Shown here: in pieces, positions 46,101 to 54,025 of the stretch
How the letters are laid out: every line of letters begins with the position of its first letter
How positions within the stretch are numbered: the first letter of the stretch is position 1
Source: Xanthomarina gelatinilytica
Lineage (GTDB): Bacteria > Bacteroidota > Bacteroidia > Flavobacteriales > Flavobacteriaceae
Direction: 5' to 3'
Assembly (NCBI RefSeq): GCF_000348685.1
Contig: NZ_ANLA01000016.1
Coordinates: forward strand, 60,758-124,757
Length of the DNA: 64,000 nt
Translations under genes and position numbers: made by a program
Notes under the pieces: model-generated
What the model was told of the DNA's origin: nothing
Database searches by the model: none
What the model saw: only the letters and a program-made list of their open reading frames with translations

Positions 46101-46784
46101 ATGAAAAAACACTTATTGTTTTTCTTTATATTCTTTTCAATTTCATTGTCTTTCTCTCAAGCCTACTATAAAAACGGAGATAAACTCATGAATAAAGAGA
46201 AGTATCTTTCAGATTTAGAGGTTGTAAAAAAAGAAAATGAACCAAAATATATAAGTATTGAAATTTTTGAAGAAGTAAACAGAAATGATTCCATTATAAA
46301 AAATTTTAGAGCTGTTGTTAAGAATAAAAACAAAGCATATTCTTCAAATCTTTATTTAATGCTACTCAACAATCCCTTTCCAGATTTTAAACTTCAGGGC
46401 ATAAACAACAATTGGTATGTAAAATCTCGTTTTTTAGGAAAACCTACGGTTATTTGTTTTATAAAGCATCCTTATTTTCAACCTACAAGAAAAGAAATTA
46501 AAAAACTAAATGCTTTAAACAAAAACGAGAAATACCAAGTAGTTGCTTTTTTAGCAGATACGAATGCAAACAAATCTTCATTTAGCAACATGGAATTTCC
46601 TATTTTAAAAGATAGTTCTAATTGGCTAAACTCAAACATCGTTGGACATCATTTTGCTCAATATCTACTAATTGATGAAAATGGTATAATTACTTATTTT
46701 TTTCCTGAATTCCCAAACTCTAAAACAACCTTTACACCAATTAGAAATCAAACAAAAGAGATTTTTGAATTATTGGCCAATTAA
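46101..46784 (+). CDS. Exported redoxin-fold protein without catalytic cysteines
   Basis: A signal peptide (1-20, ending SFSQ) precedes a TlpA/AhpC-like thioredoxin fold: NPFPDFKLQGINNNWYVKSR, then FLGKPTVICFIKHPYFQPTR where active redoxins have WASWCxxC or PxxxTxxC. Both Cys positions are missing (HPYFQPT). The remaining fold includes YQVVAFLADTNANKSSFSN and a YLLIDENGIITYFFPEF strand pair. It may be a structural or ligand-binding relative instead of a reductase. I cannot name a closer family. Confidence 0.7.
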   Translation: MKKHLLFFFIFFSISLSFSQAYYKNGDKLMNKEKYLSDLEVVKKENEPKYISIEIFEEVNRNDSIIKNFRAVVKNKNKAYSSNLYLMLLNNPFPDFKLQGINNNWYVKSRFLGKPTVICFIKHPYFQPTRKEIKKLNALNKNEKYQVVAFLADTNANKSSFSNMEFPILKDSSNWLNSNIVGHHFAQYLLIDENGIITYFFPEFPNSKTTFTPIRNQTKEIFELLAN

Positions 46785-46884
46785 CCAATAAATTAACTTA
46801 AAACTTGTTTTAAAAACATCCAAAACACCTTAATTAGACGTATATAGTATATAAATATCCCGCTTTATGCGTCTATATATATTT

Positions 46885-46916
46885 AAAGTGCTTCACCTAA
46901 CAAGTTGAAGCACTTT
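46885..46916. terminator. Bidirectional terminator
   Basis: An 11-bp stem (46885-46895 with 46906-46916) lies between the convergent redoxin and Fer4/CDGSH genes and has A- and T-rich ends. Confidence 0.85.
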
Positions 46917-46920
46917 TTCT

Positions 46921-47340
46921 TTATCCAACAAAATCATTTTTCACGTGTGTACCATCACAATATGGTTTGTTTTTTGAAGAACCACACCTGCAAAAAGCAG
47001 TCGTTTTATTTTTAATTTCTTGGTTTCCATCTTTATGTGTTACATGCAAAGTTCCATAAACCAATAAGGGACCATTTTCAAGAACCTCAACTTTTGTTTC
47101 TAAAGTTTCTTTGGTCTTATCTTCTTTGTCATTCATAAAATAACTCAAAGCACCAGAAGGACAAGCTTTTACTTGTTTAACCAAATCGCCAGTTGGAGCT
47201 GCATCAATTTTAATCCAAGGTTTTTCTTTTGGTTTAAAAACATCACCCAAACCTCTCACACAAATTCCAGAATGAATGCATTTATCTGGTTCCCAAACAA
47301 TAGTTACCTCATTGTTTGAATAATTTTTAGTTTTACTCAT
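46921..47340 (-). CDS. Fer4_19 (YjdI-like) and CDGSH iron-sulphur two-domain protein
   Basis: Residues about 10-70 form a YjdI-type mono-cluster domain (VTIVWEPDKCIHSGICVRGL and later VKACPSGALSYF). The C-terminal part carries a CDGSH [2Fe-2S] motif: FCRCGSSKNKPYCDGTHV, with three Cys and one His ligand. Two different Fe-S centres in one 139-residue chain suggest electron transfer or redox sensing in the cytoplasm. The gene stands alone and is divergent from kynU. Confidence 0.9.
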   Translation of the reverse strand: MSKTKNYSNNEVTIVWEPDKCIHSGICVRGLGDVFKPKEKPWIKIDAAPTGDLVKQVKACPSGALSYFMNDKEDKTKETLETKVEVLENGPLLVYGTLHVTHKDGNQEIKNKTTAFCRCGSSKNKPYCDGTHVKNDFVG

Positions 47341-47424
47341 GTCCTGATATTTTAATAAATATACAAAAAATTACCTATTGAAATTATCTATTACCTAAGG
47401 CTTCCTTCCTAAAATTATAATTCT

Positions 47425-47432
47425 TATTTTTG
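47425..47432 (+). promoter_or_regulatory. -7 box (TATTTTTG) of the kynurenine cluster
   Basis: A TAnnTTTG match that covers the first TTG codon (47430) and abuts the second (47433) of the open frame, and so favours initiation at the TTG at 47457, 24 nt downstream. Confidence 0.45.
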
Positions 47433-47456
47433 TTGGAAACCGAAAAAACACACACT

Positions 47457-48728
47457 TTGTCCAACTATAAACCAGGTCTAGACTACGCTAAGGAACAAGA
47501 CCAAAACGATGCATTGTCGCATTATAGAAGTCAATTCCATATTCCCAAAGACAATCAAGGGAACAATTGGTTATATTTTACAGGAAACTCTTTAGGTTTA
47601 CAACCAAAAAGCACCCAAAAATACATACAGCAAGAATTGGACGATTGGGCCAATTTAGGAGTAGAAGGTCATTTTGAAGCCAAAAACCCATGGATGCCAT
47701 ATCATGAATTTCTTACCGATTCCATGGCGAAAATTGTTGGTGCCAAACCAATTGAAGTGGTTACCATGAACACCTTAACAACCAATTTGCACTTGTTAAT
47801 GGTATCGTTTTACCAACCAACAAAAACCAAATACAAAATAGTTATTGAAAGTGATGCCTTCCCATCTGATAGATATGCTGTTCAAACCCAATTGGAATTT
47901 CATGGATTTGATGCTAATGAAGGTTTAATTGAATGGAAACCAAGACAAGGTGAAGAGCTTTTAAATTTAGATGACCTGGAAACTATTCTTGAAGAGCAAG
48001 GAGACGAGATTGCTTTACTGCTTATTGGTGGCGTTAATTATTATACTGGACAATATTTAGATCTTAAAAAAATAGCCGAATTAGGCCATGCCAAAAACTG
48101 TATGGTTGGCATCGATTTGGCTCATGGAGCCGGAAACATCAAGCCAGAACTTCACGATTCCGGAGTAGACTTTGCTGCTTGGTGTACGTACAAGTATTTA
48201 AATTCCGGACCTGGAAGTTTGGGTGGTTTATTTGTACATGAAAAACATGCACACAATAAAAAACTGAAACGATTTGCTGGATGGTGGAGCCATAACAAAG
48301 CCACTAGGTTCAATATGAGGCAACCACTAGATGTGATTCCTGGAGCAGAAGGTTGGCAACTCAGTAATCCGCCAATTTTATCCATGGCTGCCATAAAAGC
48401 ATCCTTAGACATGTTTAATGAAGTTGGCATGGATGCTTTAAGGGAAAAATCTGAAAAATTAACCGGTTATTTCGAGTTTTTGCTCAATGAACTAAATAAT
48501 GATAAAGTTAAAATTATCACACCTTCCAATCCAAAAGAAAGAGGTTGTCAACTCTCAATTCAGGTAAGGGATGCTGATAAAAGTTTACATAAAAAATTAA
48601 CCAAAGCACATATTATCACAGATTGGCGAGAACCAGACGTCATCCGTTGTGCGCCTGTACCTCTATACAATTCCTTTGAAGATGTGTATAGAATGGTTGA
48701 CAAATTGAAGCAAATATTAAACACATAA
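47457..48728 (+). CDS. kynU: Kynureninase KynU
   Basis: This PLP enzyme cleaves kynurenine or 3-hydroxykynurenine to (3-hydroxy)anthranilate and alanine. Motifs are LYFTGNSLGLQPKSTQKYI, MNTLTTNLHLLMVSFYQPT, DLAHGAGNIKPELHDSGVDF and the PLP lysine (K246) in WCTYKYLNSGPGSLGG. The frame is open from TTG 47430, but the promoter box covers that region; TTG 47457 gives MSNYKPGLDYAKEQD, which lines up with other kynureninase N-termini. It is the first gene of the kynurenine cluster; kmo follows after 67 nt containing palindromes. Confidence 0.95.
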   Translation: MSNYKPGLDYAKEQDQNDALSHYRSQFHIPKDNQGNNWLYFTGNSLGLQPKSTQKYIQQELDDWANLGVEGHFEAKNPWMPYHEFLTDSMAKIVGAKPIEVVTMNTLTTNLHLLMVSFYQPTKTKYKIVIESDAFPSDRYAVQTQLEFHGFDANEGLIEWKPRQGEELLNLDDLETILEEQGDEIALLLIGGVNYYTGQYLDLKKIAELGHAKNCMVGIDLAHGAGNIKPELHDSGVDFAAWCTYKYLNSGPGSLGGLFVHEKHAHNKKLKRFAGWWSHNKATRFNMRQPLDVIPGAEGWQLSNPPILSMAAIKASLDMFNEVGMDALREKSEKLTGYFEFLLNELNNDKVKIITPSNPKERGCQLSIQVRDADKSLHKKLTKAHIITDWREPDVIRCAPVPLYNSFEDVYRMVDKLKQILNT

Positions 48729-48731
48729 TAA

Positions 48732-48785
48732 TGTCTCCTCGAGCAGTCGAGAGGTTAATTAGGTCTCGATAGCGCTCGACCAGAC
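48732..48785. repeat. GTCTCGA-type palindromic repeats between kynU and kmo
   Basis: Two palindromic half-elements are present: TGTCTCCTCGAGCAGTCGAGAGG (48732-48754; shown in full as positions) and AGGTCTCGATAGCGCTCGAC (48761-48780) with CAGAC after it. Related copies lie at 50096-50117, 55114-55140 and 55463-55487. Confidence 0.7.
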
Positions 48786-48795
48786 AAAAACAAAA

Positions 48796-50214
48796 ATGAA
48801 TAAACAACAAAACATACTCATAATTGGCGCAGGACTTTGTGGCTCACTTTTAGCGTTACGCTTAGGGCAAAGAGGCTATAATGTTACCATTATGGAAATG
48901 CGTCCAGACTTGCGTAAAGTGACTATCTCTGCTGGTCGCTCCATTAATCTGGCCCTCTCAGATCGTGGTATTAAAGCCATGAAACTTGTTGGTTTGGAAG
49001 AAAAAGTAAAACCTTTGTGTATTCCTATGAATGGACGCATGCTTCACGATTTGGAAGGCAACACCGTATTGGCTCCCTACAGTGGAAGAACACATGAGTT
49101 CATCAATTCCGTTTCTAGAGGTCAATTAAATGGATTGTTGTTGGACGAAGCCGAAAAACATGAAAATGTCTCCATTCATTTCAATAAAAAATGCAAATCG
49201 GTTGATTTTGAAAACACCACAGCTTTGTTTATGGATTGCGACACCAATAAGGAGTTTGTAGAAGATGCCGATGTTATTTTTGCAACAGATGGTGCAGGCT
49301 CTGCATTGCGACAAAGCTATTATTTGGAAAAAAAATTTTTATTTAGTTTCTCTCAAGAGTACTTATCTCATGGCTATAAAGAGCTAAGCATCCTTCCTGC
49401 CGAAAATGGTGCTTATAAAACCTACAAAAACGCTTTGCATATTTGGGGAAGGGAAGCGTTTATGCTTATTGCACTTCCAAATCTGGACGGAAGTTTTACA
49501 GTCACCTTGTTTTTAAGTTATGATGAAGGCGAATACAATTTCAACAACTTAACAACCAAAGAACGGGTTTTGGAGTTCTTTGGAAAGTATTTTAAAGATG
49601 CCTTGGAACTCATGCCAAATTTGGTTGAAGATTTTTTTGAAAACCCAACATCGCCTCTTGGAACAGTAAAATGTTCTCCTTGGCATTATAAAGGAAACAC
49701 CCTTTTAATGGGAGATGCTGCACATGCTATTGTGCCTTTCTACGGACAAGGCATGAATGCTTCCTTTGAAGATGTTACGGAATTTGACAATATCTTAGAT
49801 AAAGGATATGCAGATTGGGAAACGGTATTTAAAGCATATGAAAAGTCCCGTAAAAAAGATACAGATGCCATTGCTGATTTAGCAATCGATAATTTCCATG
49901 AAATGAAAGGACATGTAAACCATGCCAATTTCAGGGAAAAACGTACATTGGAAATGGCTTTTGAAAAAGAATTCCCAAACGACTATTCCTCAAAATATTC
50001 GTTGGTCACTTTTAACGAAGACATCAATTACAGAGAAGCCATGTTAAAAGGCCGAGCCCAAGACAAAGCTATTTTAAACATGTTGGCAGATGGTGAGGTC
50101 TCGACCAGTCTCGACCTGAAAGACAAGGAAGTCTTAAAACCAATTTTAGAAAAAGTAAAAAAAGCAACCGAAGCCATTTTAGAAGACGATAGAATTGCAG
50201 GACTTTATTCTTAA
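48796..50214 (+). CDS. kmo: Kynurenine 3-monooxygenase
   Basis: The FAD- and NADPH-dependent hydroxylase makes 3-hydroxykynurenine from kynurenine. The FAD dinucleotide fold is LIIGAGLCGSLLALRLGQRG, the second FAD motif is MGDAAHAIVPFYGQGMN (about 305-321), and the substrate-site arginine region is SAGRSINLALSDRG. The 472-residue length is typical. There may be a C-terminal helix, but it is weak. Near the C-terminus a palindrome (50096-50117) is translated in frame as EVSTSLDL. It acts before kynureninase in this pathway, and its gene lies just downstream of kynU. Confidence 0.95.
   Translation: MNKQQNILIIGAGLCGSLLALRLGQRGYNVTIMEMRPDLRKVTISAGRSINLALSDRGIKAMKLVGLEEKVKPLCIPMNGRMLHDLEGNTVLAPYSGRTHEFINSVSRGQLNGLLLDEAEKHENVSIHFNKKCKSVDFENTTALFMDCDTNKEFVEDADVIFATDGAGSALRQSYYLEKKFLFSFSQEYLSHGYKELSILPAENGAYKTYKNALHIWGREAFMLIALPNLDGSFTVTLFLSYDEGEYNFNNLTTKERVLEFFGKYFKDALELMPNLVEDFFENPTSPLGTVKCSPWHYKGNTLLMGDAAHAIVPFYGQGMNASFEDVTEFDNILDKGYADWETVFKAYEKSRKKDTDAIADLAIDNFHEMKGHVNHANFREKRTLEMAFEKEFPNDYSSKYSLVTFNEDINYREAMLKGRAQDKAILNMLADGEVSTSLDLKDKEVLKPILEKVKKATEAILEDDRIAGLYS
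50096..50117. repeat. GTCTCGA-type repeat inside kmo
   Basis: An imperfect inverted repeat starting AGGTCTCGAC and ending CTCGACCT lies in the 3' part of the kmo coding sequence without breaking the frame. It belongs to the family seen in the kynU-kmo spacer. Confidence 0.55.
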
Positions 50215-50461
50215 GTGATAAGTGATAAACATAACAACAGAAGAAATTAGAACAAAATATAATAAAGGAGAATGTCTTTAATCAATTCAAAGAATTGAAC
50301 ATCAAAATTAAGAAATAATGAGTGAAGGAGTGAAGATGCGAAGCGTAGCTTCAAGCACGTAATTCCGAAAACGAATGATGCTTTAGCAATTTCCTAATTT
50401 TGATTGTGATTTTTTGGTTCGTTTTGCATCAAGGCAAAATGAACAAGAAAAAAGAAAAATT
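50215..50461. repeat. 247-bp spacer between kmo and the RidA gene with palindromes
   Basis: The spacer contains a small hairpin GAAGC-GTA-GCTTC (50340-50352) and a near-perfect palindrome GTTCGTTTTGC / GCAAAATGAAC (50417-50427 with 50434-50444, one mismatch). I found no gene in it. It looks like a composite of dispersed repeats. Confidence 0.6.
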
Positions 50462-50899
50462 ATGAGTAACAAAAAAAATGAGATTCCTGCTTCTGCAGGA
50501 ACTAATGTAACACCAAGAGGAGCCTATCCACATACTAAGCGAGTTGGCGATTTTATTTTTGTTTCTGGAACAAGTTCCAGAAGAGCAGACAATACCATAG
50601 CTGGTGTTGATATAATTGACGAAATGGGAACCAAACATCTAAACATTGAAGTTCAAACCCGTGAGGTTTTATTAAACATAGAAAAGAACTTAGCAAAAGA
50701 AGGAGCCAGTTTAAAAGATGTTGTGGATGTGACTACCTTTTTAGTTAATATGAACGACTTTGCAGGTTACAATAAAGCTTATGCAGAGTTTTTTAACAAA
50801 GAAACTGGCCCAACCAGAACCACAGTAGCTGTACATCAATTACCACATCCAGATTTGGTGGTGGAAATTAAGGTGATGGCTTATAAGAAAAAAGACTAA
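50462..50899 (+). CDS. RidA/YjgF-family protein, probable 2-aminomuconate deaminase
   Basis: The 145-residue trimer-type RidA fold has [58 protein letters not shown], and the conserved Arg in GPTRTT. In kynurenine clusters the RidA-like member is 2-aminomuconate deaminase, which hydrolyses 2-aminomuconate to 4-oxalocrotonate and ammonia. That role is inferred from context. I start at the ATG at 50462 ([10 protein letters not shown]), because the upstream ATG lies inside the palindrome at 50417-50444. Confidence 0.9.
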   Translation: MSNKKNEIPASAGTNVTPRGAYPHTKRVGDFIFVSGTSSRRADNTIAGVDIIDEMGTKHLNIEVQTREVLLNIEKNLAKEGASLKDVVDVTTFLVNMNDFAGYNKAYAEFFNKETGPTRTTVAVHQLPHPDLVVEIKVMAYKKKD

Positions 50900-50973
50900 A
50901 AGAACCAGGACAAGAGAACAAAGACCCAAGACGTCTCTTTTCTTTTATCTTTTGTCTATGACCTGTAAATAAA
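50900..50973. repeat. AAGAACCAAGA-like repeat spacer before the dehydrogenase gene
   Basis: The spacer carries an A/G-rich half (AAGAACCAGGACAAGAGA) and a T/C-rich half (GTCTCTTTTCTTTTATCTTT), which pair imperfectly. The 52414-52491 spacer has the same arrangement. Confidence 0.5.
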
Positions 50974-52413
50974 ATGCACATTCAAAACTACATAAACGGC
51001 AACTTTCACGACCCAATTTCAAATGATTGGTTGGACAATTTCAATCCAGCCATTGGTGAAGTTTATGGACAAATCCCAAACTCATCAAAAGAAGATGTTG
51101 AGAATGCCTATATCGCTGCCAAATCGGCTTTTCCTAGCTGGAGTCAAACCACTTTGGAAGAACGTAGTCGCATACTCATTAAAATTTCAGAATTATTGGA
51201 AGCCAACTTGCAACGTTTTTCAGAAGCCGAAAGCAAAGATAATGGCAAACCTGTAAGTTTAGCTAAAGCTGTAGATATTCCTAGAGCAGCAAGTAATTTT
51301 AGATTCTTTGGAAATGCCATTACACAATTCTCCAGTGAAAGTCATGAGAGTGTTGGTCAAGATGCCATAAATTACACCTTACGCCAACCTTTAGGAGTTG
51401 TTGGTTGTATTTCGCCATGGAACCTGCCACTCTATTTATTTACTTGGAAAATTGCTCCAGCTCTTGCAGCTGGAAATTGTGTGGTGGCCAAACCTAGTGA
51501 AGTCACACCTATGACTGCTTTTTTATTAGGTGATATTTGCAGTCAAGCTGGACTTCCAAAAGGTGTTTTAAATATAGTCCATGGTTTAGGTGCCACAACA
51601 GGACAAGCCATTATTGAGCATCCAGACATCAAAGCCATCTCCTTTACTGGAGGAACAGCCACTGGAGCTCATATTGCCAAAGTGGCTGCTCCTATGTTTA
51701 AAAAATTATCTTTGGAATTGGGTGGAAAAAACCCAAACATCATTTTCGCAGATTGCGATTATGAAGATATGCTGGAAACAACTGTTCGCTCTTCTTTTGC
51801 AAATCAAGGACAAATTTGTTTGTGTGGTAGCAGAATTTTTGTTGAAGCCTCGATTTATGATACATTCAAAAAAGATTTTGTAGAAAAGGTAAAAAACCTA
51901 AAAGTTGGGCATCCTTCAGAAGCAACAACAAATATTGGTGCTTTGGTTTCCAAACCTCATCTTGAAAAAGTGATGGATTACATCCATATTGCTAAAGAGG
52001 AAAATGGCAAAATTCTTTGTGGAGGAAATAAAGTCATTGTTGAAGGTTTTGAAAATGGTTATTATTTAGAACCAACAGTTATAGAAGTTCCTAACGACGA
52101 TTGCCGTGTGAATCAAGAAGAAATTTTTGGACCTGTGGTTACTATCATGCCTTTCAATAGAGAGGATGAAGTCTTACAAATGGCAAACAAAGTAAAATAT
52201 GGCTTATCAGCCACATTATGGACCAATAATTTAAAACGAACCATGCGAATGAGCCACCAATTACAAGCTGGAATTGTTTGGGTGAACACTTGGATGATGC
52301 GTGATTTAAGAACCCCTTTTGGAGGTGTAAAAGCTTCAGGAGTTGGTAGGGAAGGTGGTTTTGAAGCCTTGCGCTTTTTTACCGAAGCGAAGAATGTTTG
52401 TATAAAATACTAA
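50974..52413 (+). CDS. 2-aminomuconate (2-hydroxymuconate) 6-semialdehyde dehydrogenase
   Basis: The 479-residue NAD(P)-dependent aldehyde dehydrogenase has the catalytic Cys282 in GQICLCGSRIFVE and Glu248 in LELGGKNPNI. The cofactor loop SFTGGTATGAHIAK and the C-terminal PFGGVKASGVGREGG are typical, as is CISPWNLPLYLFTWK. In this cluster it would oxidise 2-aminomuconate semialdehyde, the decarboxylase product, to 2-aminomuconate. That substrate is inferred from context and resemblance to the XylG/AmnC group. Confidence 0.93.
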   Translation: MHIQNYINGNFHDPISNDWLDNFNPAIGEVYGQIPNSSKEDVENAYIAAKSAFPSWSQTTLEERSRILIKISELLEANLQRFSEAESKDNGKPVSLAKAVDIPRAASNFRFFGNAITQFSSESHESVGQDAINYTLRQPLGVVGCISPWNLPLYLFTWKIAPALAAGNCVVAKPSEVTPMTAFLLGDICSQAGLPKGVLNIVHGLGATTGQAIIEHPDIKAISFTGGTATGAHIAKVAAPMFKKLSLELGGKNPNIIFADCDYEDMLETTVRSSFANQGQICLCGSRIFVEASIYDTFKKDFVEKVKNLKVGHPSEATTNIGALVSKPHLEKVMDYIHIAKEENGKILCGGNKVIVEGFENGYYLEPTVIEVPNDDCRVNQEEIFGPVVTIMPFNREDEVLQMANKVKYGLSATLWTNNLKRTMRMSHQLQAGIVWVNTWMMRDLRTPFGGVKASGVGREGGFEALRFFTEAKNVCIKY

Positions 52414-52491
52414 AGAACCAAGACTATAGAACCAAGAACCAAGACCGAAACTATCTTGATTCTTGATTCTTGAATCTTTTATCTAAAAAAA
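52414..52491. repeat. AAGAACCAAGA / TCTTGATTCTT inverted repeat spacer
   Basis: AAGAACCAAGA (52434-52444) pairs with TCTTGATTCTT (52454-52464) with one mismatch. Tandem copies of the same words (GAACCAAGA, TTGATTCTTGATTCTTG) surround it. It lies between two genes of one operon. Confidence 0.65.
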
Positions 52492-53274
52492 ATGAATCTA
52501 AACTTAAACAACAAATACGCTTTAGTTTGTGGTAGCACAGCAGGAATTGGAAAAGCCACAGCTATGTCTTTAGCTGCTGAAGGTGCAATTGTGACACTAA
52601 TTGCAAGAAACGAAGACAAATTAAAAACTGTTCTGGCTGAATTACCTCAACATAGAAACCACGATTATATTGTAGCAGATTTTTCTAATCCTGAAGAATT
52701 AAAAGCAAAAGTATCAAAGTATGTTTCTAACAAGCATGGGTTTCATATTCTGGTAAACAATACTGGAGGCCCAAAAGGAGGTCCAGTTTTTACGGCTGAA
52801 TTAAATGAATTTGAAAGCGCTTTTACGCAACATTTAAAGTGCAATCACGTGTTAGCACAAGCAGTCGTTCCTTTCATGAAAGAAGCTGGTTATGGACGTA
52901 TTATCAATATCATTTCAACCTCTGTTAAACAGCCTCTGGATGGCTTAGGTGTAAGTAATACCATTCGTGGCGCTGTAGCAAACTGGAGTAAGACCTTAGC
53001 TAATGAACTGGGTTCTTTTGGAATTACAGTAAACAATGTCCTGCCTGGAGCCACAGGAACCGAACGCTTAACAGAAATCATTAAAAACAAATCGGCTAAA
53101 ACAGGAAACACGGAAGAAGAGGCTGCAAATGCCATGAAACAAGCCATTCCTGCCAAACGCTTTGCGAAACCAGAAGAATTGGCTTATGCAGTCACTTTTT
53201 TAGCTAGTGAATGTGCTAGTTACATTAACGGAATTAACCTTCCTGTGGATGGTGGAAGAACAAAATCTTTGTAA
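52492..53274 (+). CDS. SDR-family protein with altered catalytic residues
   Basis: The SDR Rossmann fold is clear: YALVCGSTAGIGKATAMSLA at the start, and VNNTGGPKGGPVF at about 88. A Ser remains at the usual place (IISTSV, 142-144). However, where classical SDRs have YxxxK, this protein reads GVSNTIRGAV, so the Tyr is Ser155 and the Lys is Arg159. A related SDR subgroup with NNTGGP and without the Tyr exists. It lies between the dehydrogenase and the dioxygenase genes of the kynurenine cluster, but its step is unknown; it may act on a lower-pathway intermediate or have no oxidoreductase activity. Confidence 0.85.
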   Translation: MNLNLNNKYALVCGSTAGIGKATAMSLAAEGAIVTLIARNEDKLKTVLAELPQHRNHDYIVADFSNPEELKAKVSKYVSNKHGFHILVNNTGGPKGGPVFTAELNEFESAFTQHLKCNHVLAQAVVPFMKEAGYGRIINIISTSVKQPLDGLGVSNTIRGAVANWSKTLANELGSFGITVNNVLPGATGTERLTEIIKNKSAKTGNTEEEAANAMKQAIPAKRFAKPEELAYAVTFLASECASYINGINLPVDGGRTKSL

Positions 53275-53298
53275 CTTTATGGTTCAATTTAAATAACC

Positions 53299-53390
53299 TG
53301 TCATTACGAGGAATCCTGATAGCAATCGGGAGAGGTGGAAATATCTAAAAAAGATTTACACAGCAAATAAAAATTTGCTTCACAATGACA
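53299..53390. repeat. TGTCATT...AATGACA element in the SDR-dioxygenase spacer
   Basis: Terminal words TGTCATT (53299-53305) and AATGACA (53384-53390) are inverted. The inside contains ACGAGGAATCCTGATAGCAA and an AAGATTTACACAGC stretch; it includes a degenerate relative of the palindrome at 9531-9548. The right end overlaps an alternative ATG of the next gene, which favours its later start. Confidence 0.65.
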
Positions 53391-53405
53391 TATAAAAATA
53401 TAATT

Positions 53406-53942
53406 ATGAGCAAACTAGTTTCTCCTATTAATTTCAAAGCTTGGATTGAAGAAAACAGACATCTTTTAAAACCACCTGTTGGTAATAAAGTGGTTTGGAA
53501 AGATGGTGATTTTATCGTGATGGTTGTTGGTGGACCCAATAGCAGAAAAGATTATCACTACAACGAAACTCCAGAGTTTTTCTATCAAATTGAAGGCGAC
53601 ATGGTGTTAAAAGTGATTGATGATGGCAAACCCAAAGACATTCATATTAAGGAAGGAGACATTTTTTTATTACCACCAAAAGTCCCTCATTCTCCACAAC
53701 GTGGAGCCAACACTGTGGGATTGGTAATAGAATATCCTAGAGAGAAAGGGGTTCAGGACGCCCTACTTTGGTTCTGCGAAAATTGTACCACCAAACTGTA
53801 TGAAGAAGATTTTACAGTTGAAAATATTGAAACCGACATGCCTGTAATTTTTGATAAATATTATGGCGACAAAGACAAACGCACATGTCCTAATTGTGAC
53901 GAAGTCATGCAACCACCTAAAAAAGTACAGATTGAAGAATAA
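53406..53942 (+). CDS. haaO: 3-hydroxyanthranilate 3,4-dioxygenase
   Basis: The cupin-fold Fe(II) dioxygenase opens 3-hydroxyanthranilate to 2-amino-3-carboxymuconate semialdehyde. Iron ligands fit His51, Glu57 and His95 in [18 protein letters not shown] and [10 protein letters not shown]; Arg47 and Arg99 can bind the substrate. The C-terminal part has a rubredoxin-like site, CENC (124-127) and CPNC (161-164), as in the bacterial and yeast two-metal form. The 178-residue form starts at the ATG at 53406 ([13 protein letters not shown]). Confidence 0.97.
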   Translation: MSKLVSPINFKAWIEENRHLLKPPVGNKVVWKDGDFIVMVVGGPNSRKDYHYNETPEFFYQIEGDMVLKVIDDGKPKDIHIKEGDIFLLPPKVPHSPQRGANTVGLVIEYPREKGVQDALLWFCENCTTKLYEEDFTVENIETDMPVIFDKYYGDKDKRTCPNCDEVMQPPKKVQIEE

Positions 53943-53943
53943 T

Positions 53944-53970
53944 TGTCATTCTGAACGCAGTGAAGAATCT
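53944..53970. repeat. GTCATTCTGAAC-type repeat, half copy
   Basis: TGTCATTCTGAACGCAGTGA at 53944-53963 followed by AGAATCT has the look of one arm of the dispersed Bacteroidota palindrome also seen at 25854-25919. Confidence 0.5.
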
Positions 53971-54025
53971 AACTAAAACTTAAAAAATTGCCTTGTCCGA
54001 TGTTTTAGGACTAACAATGACAACT

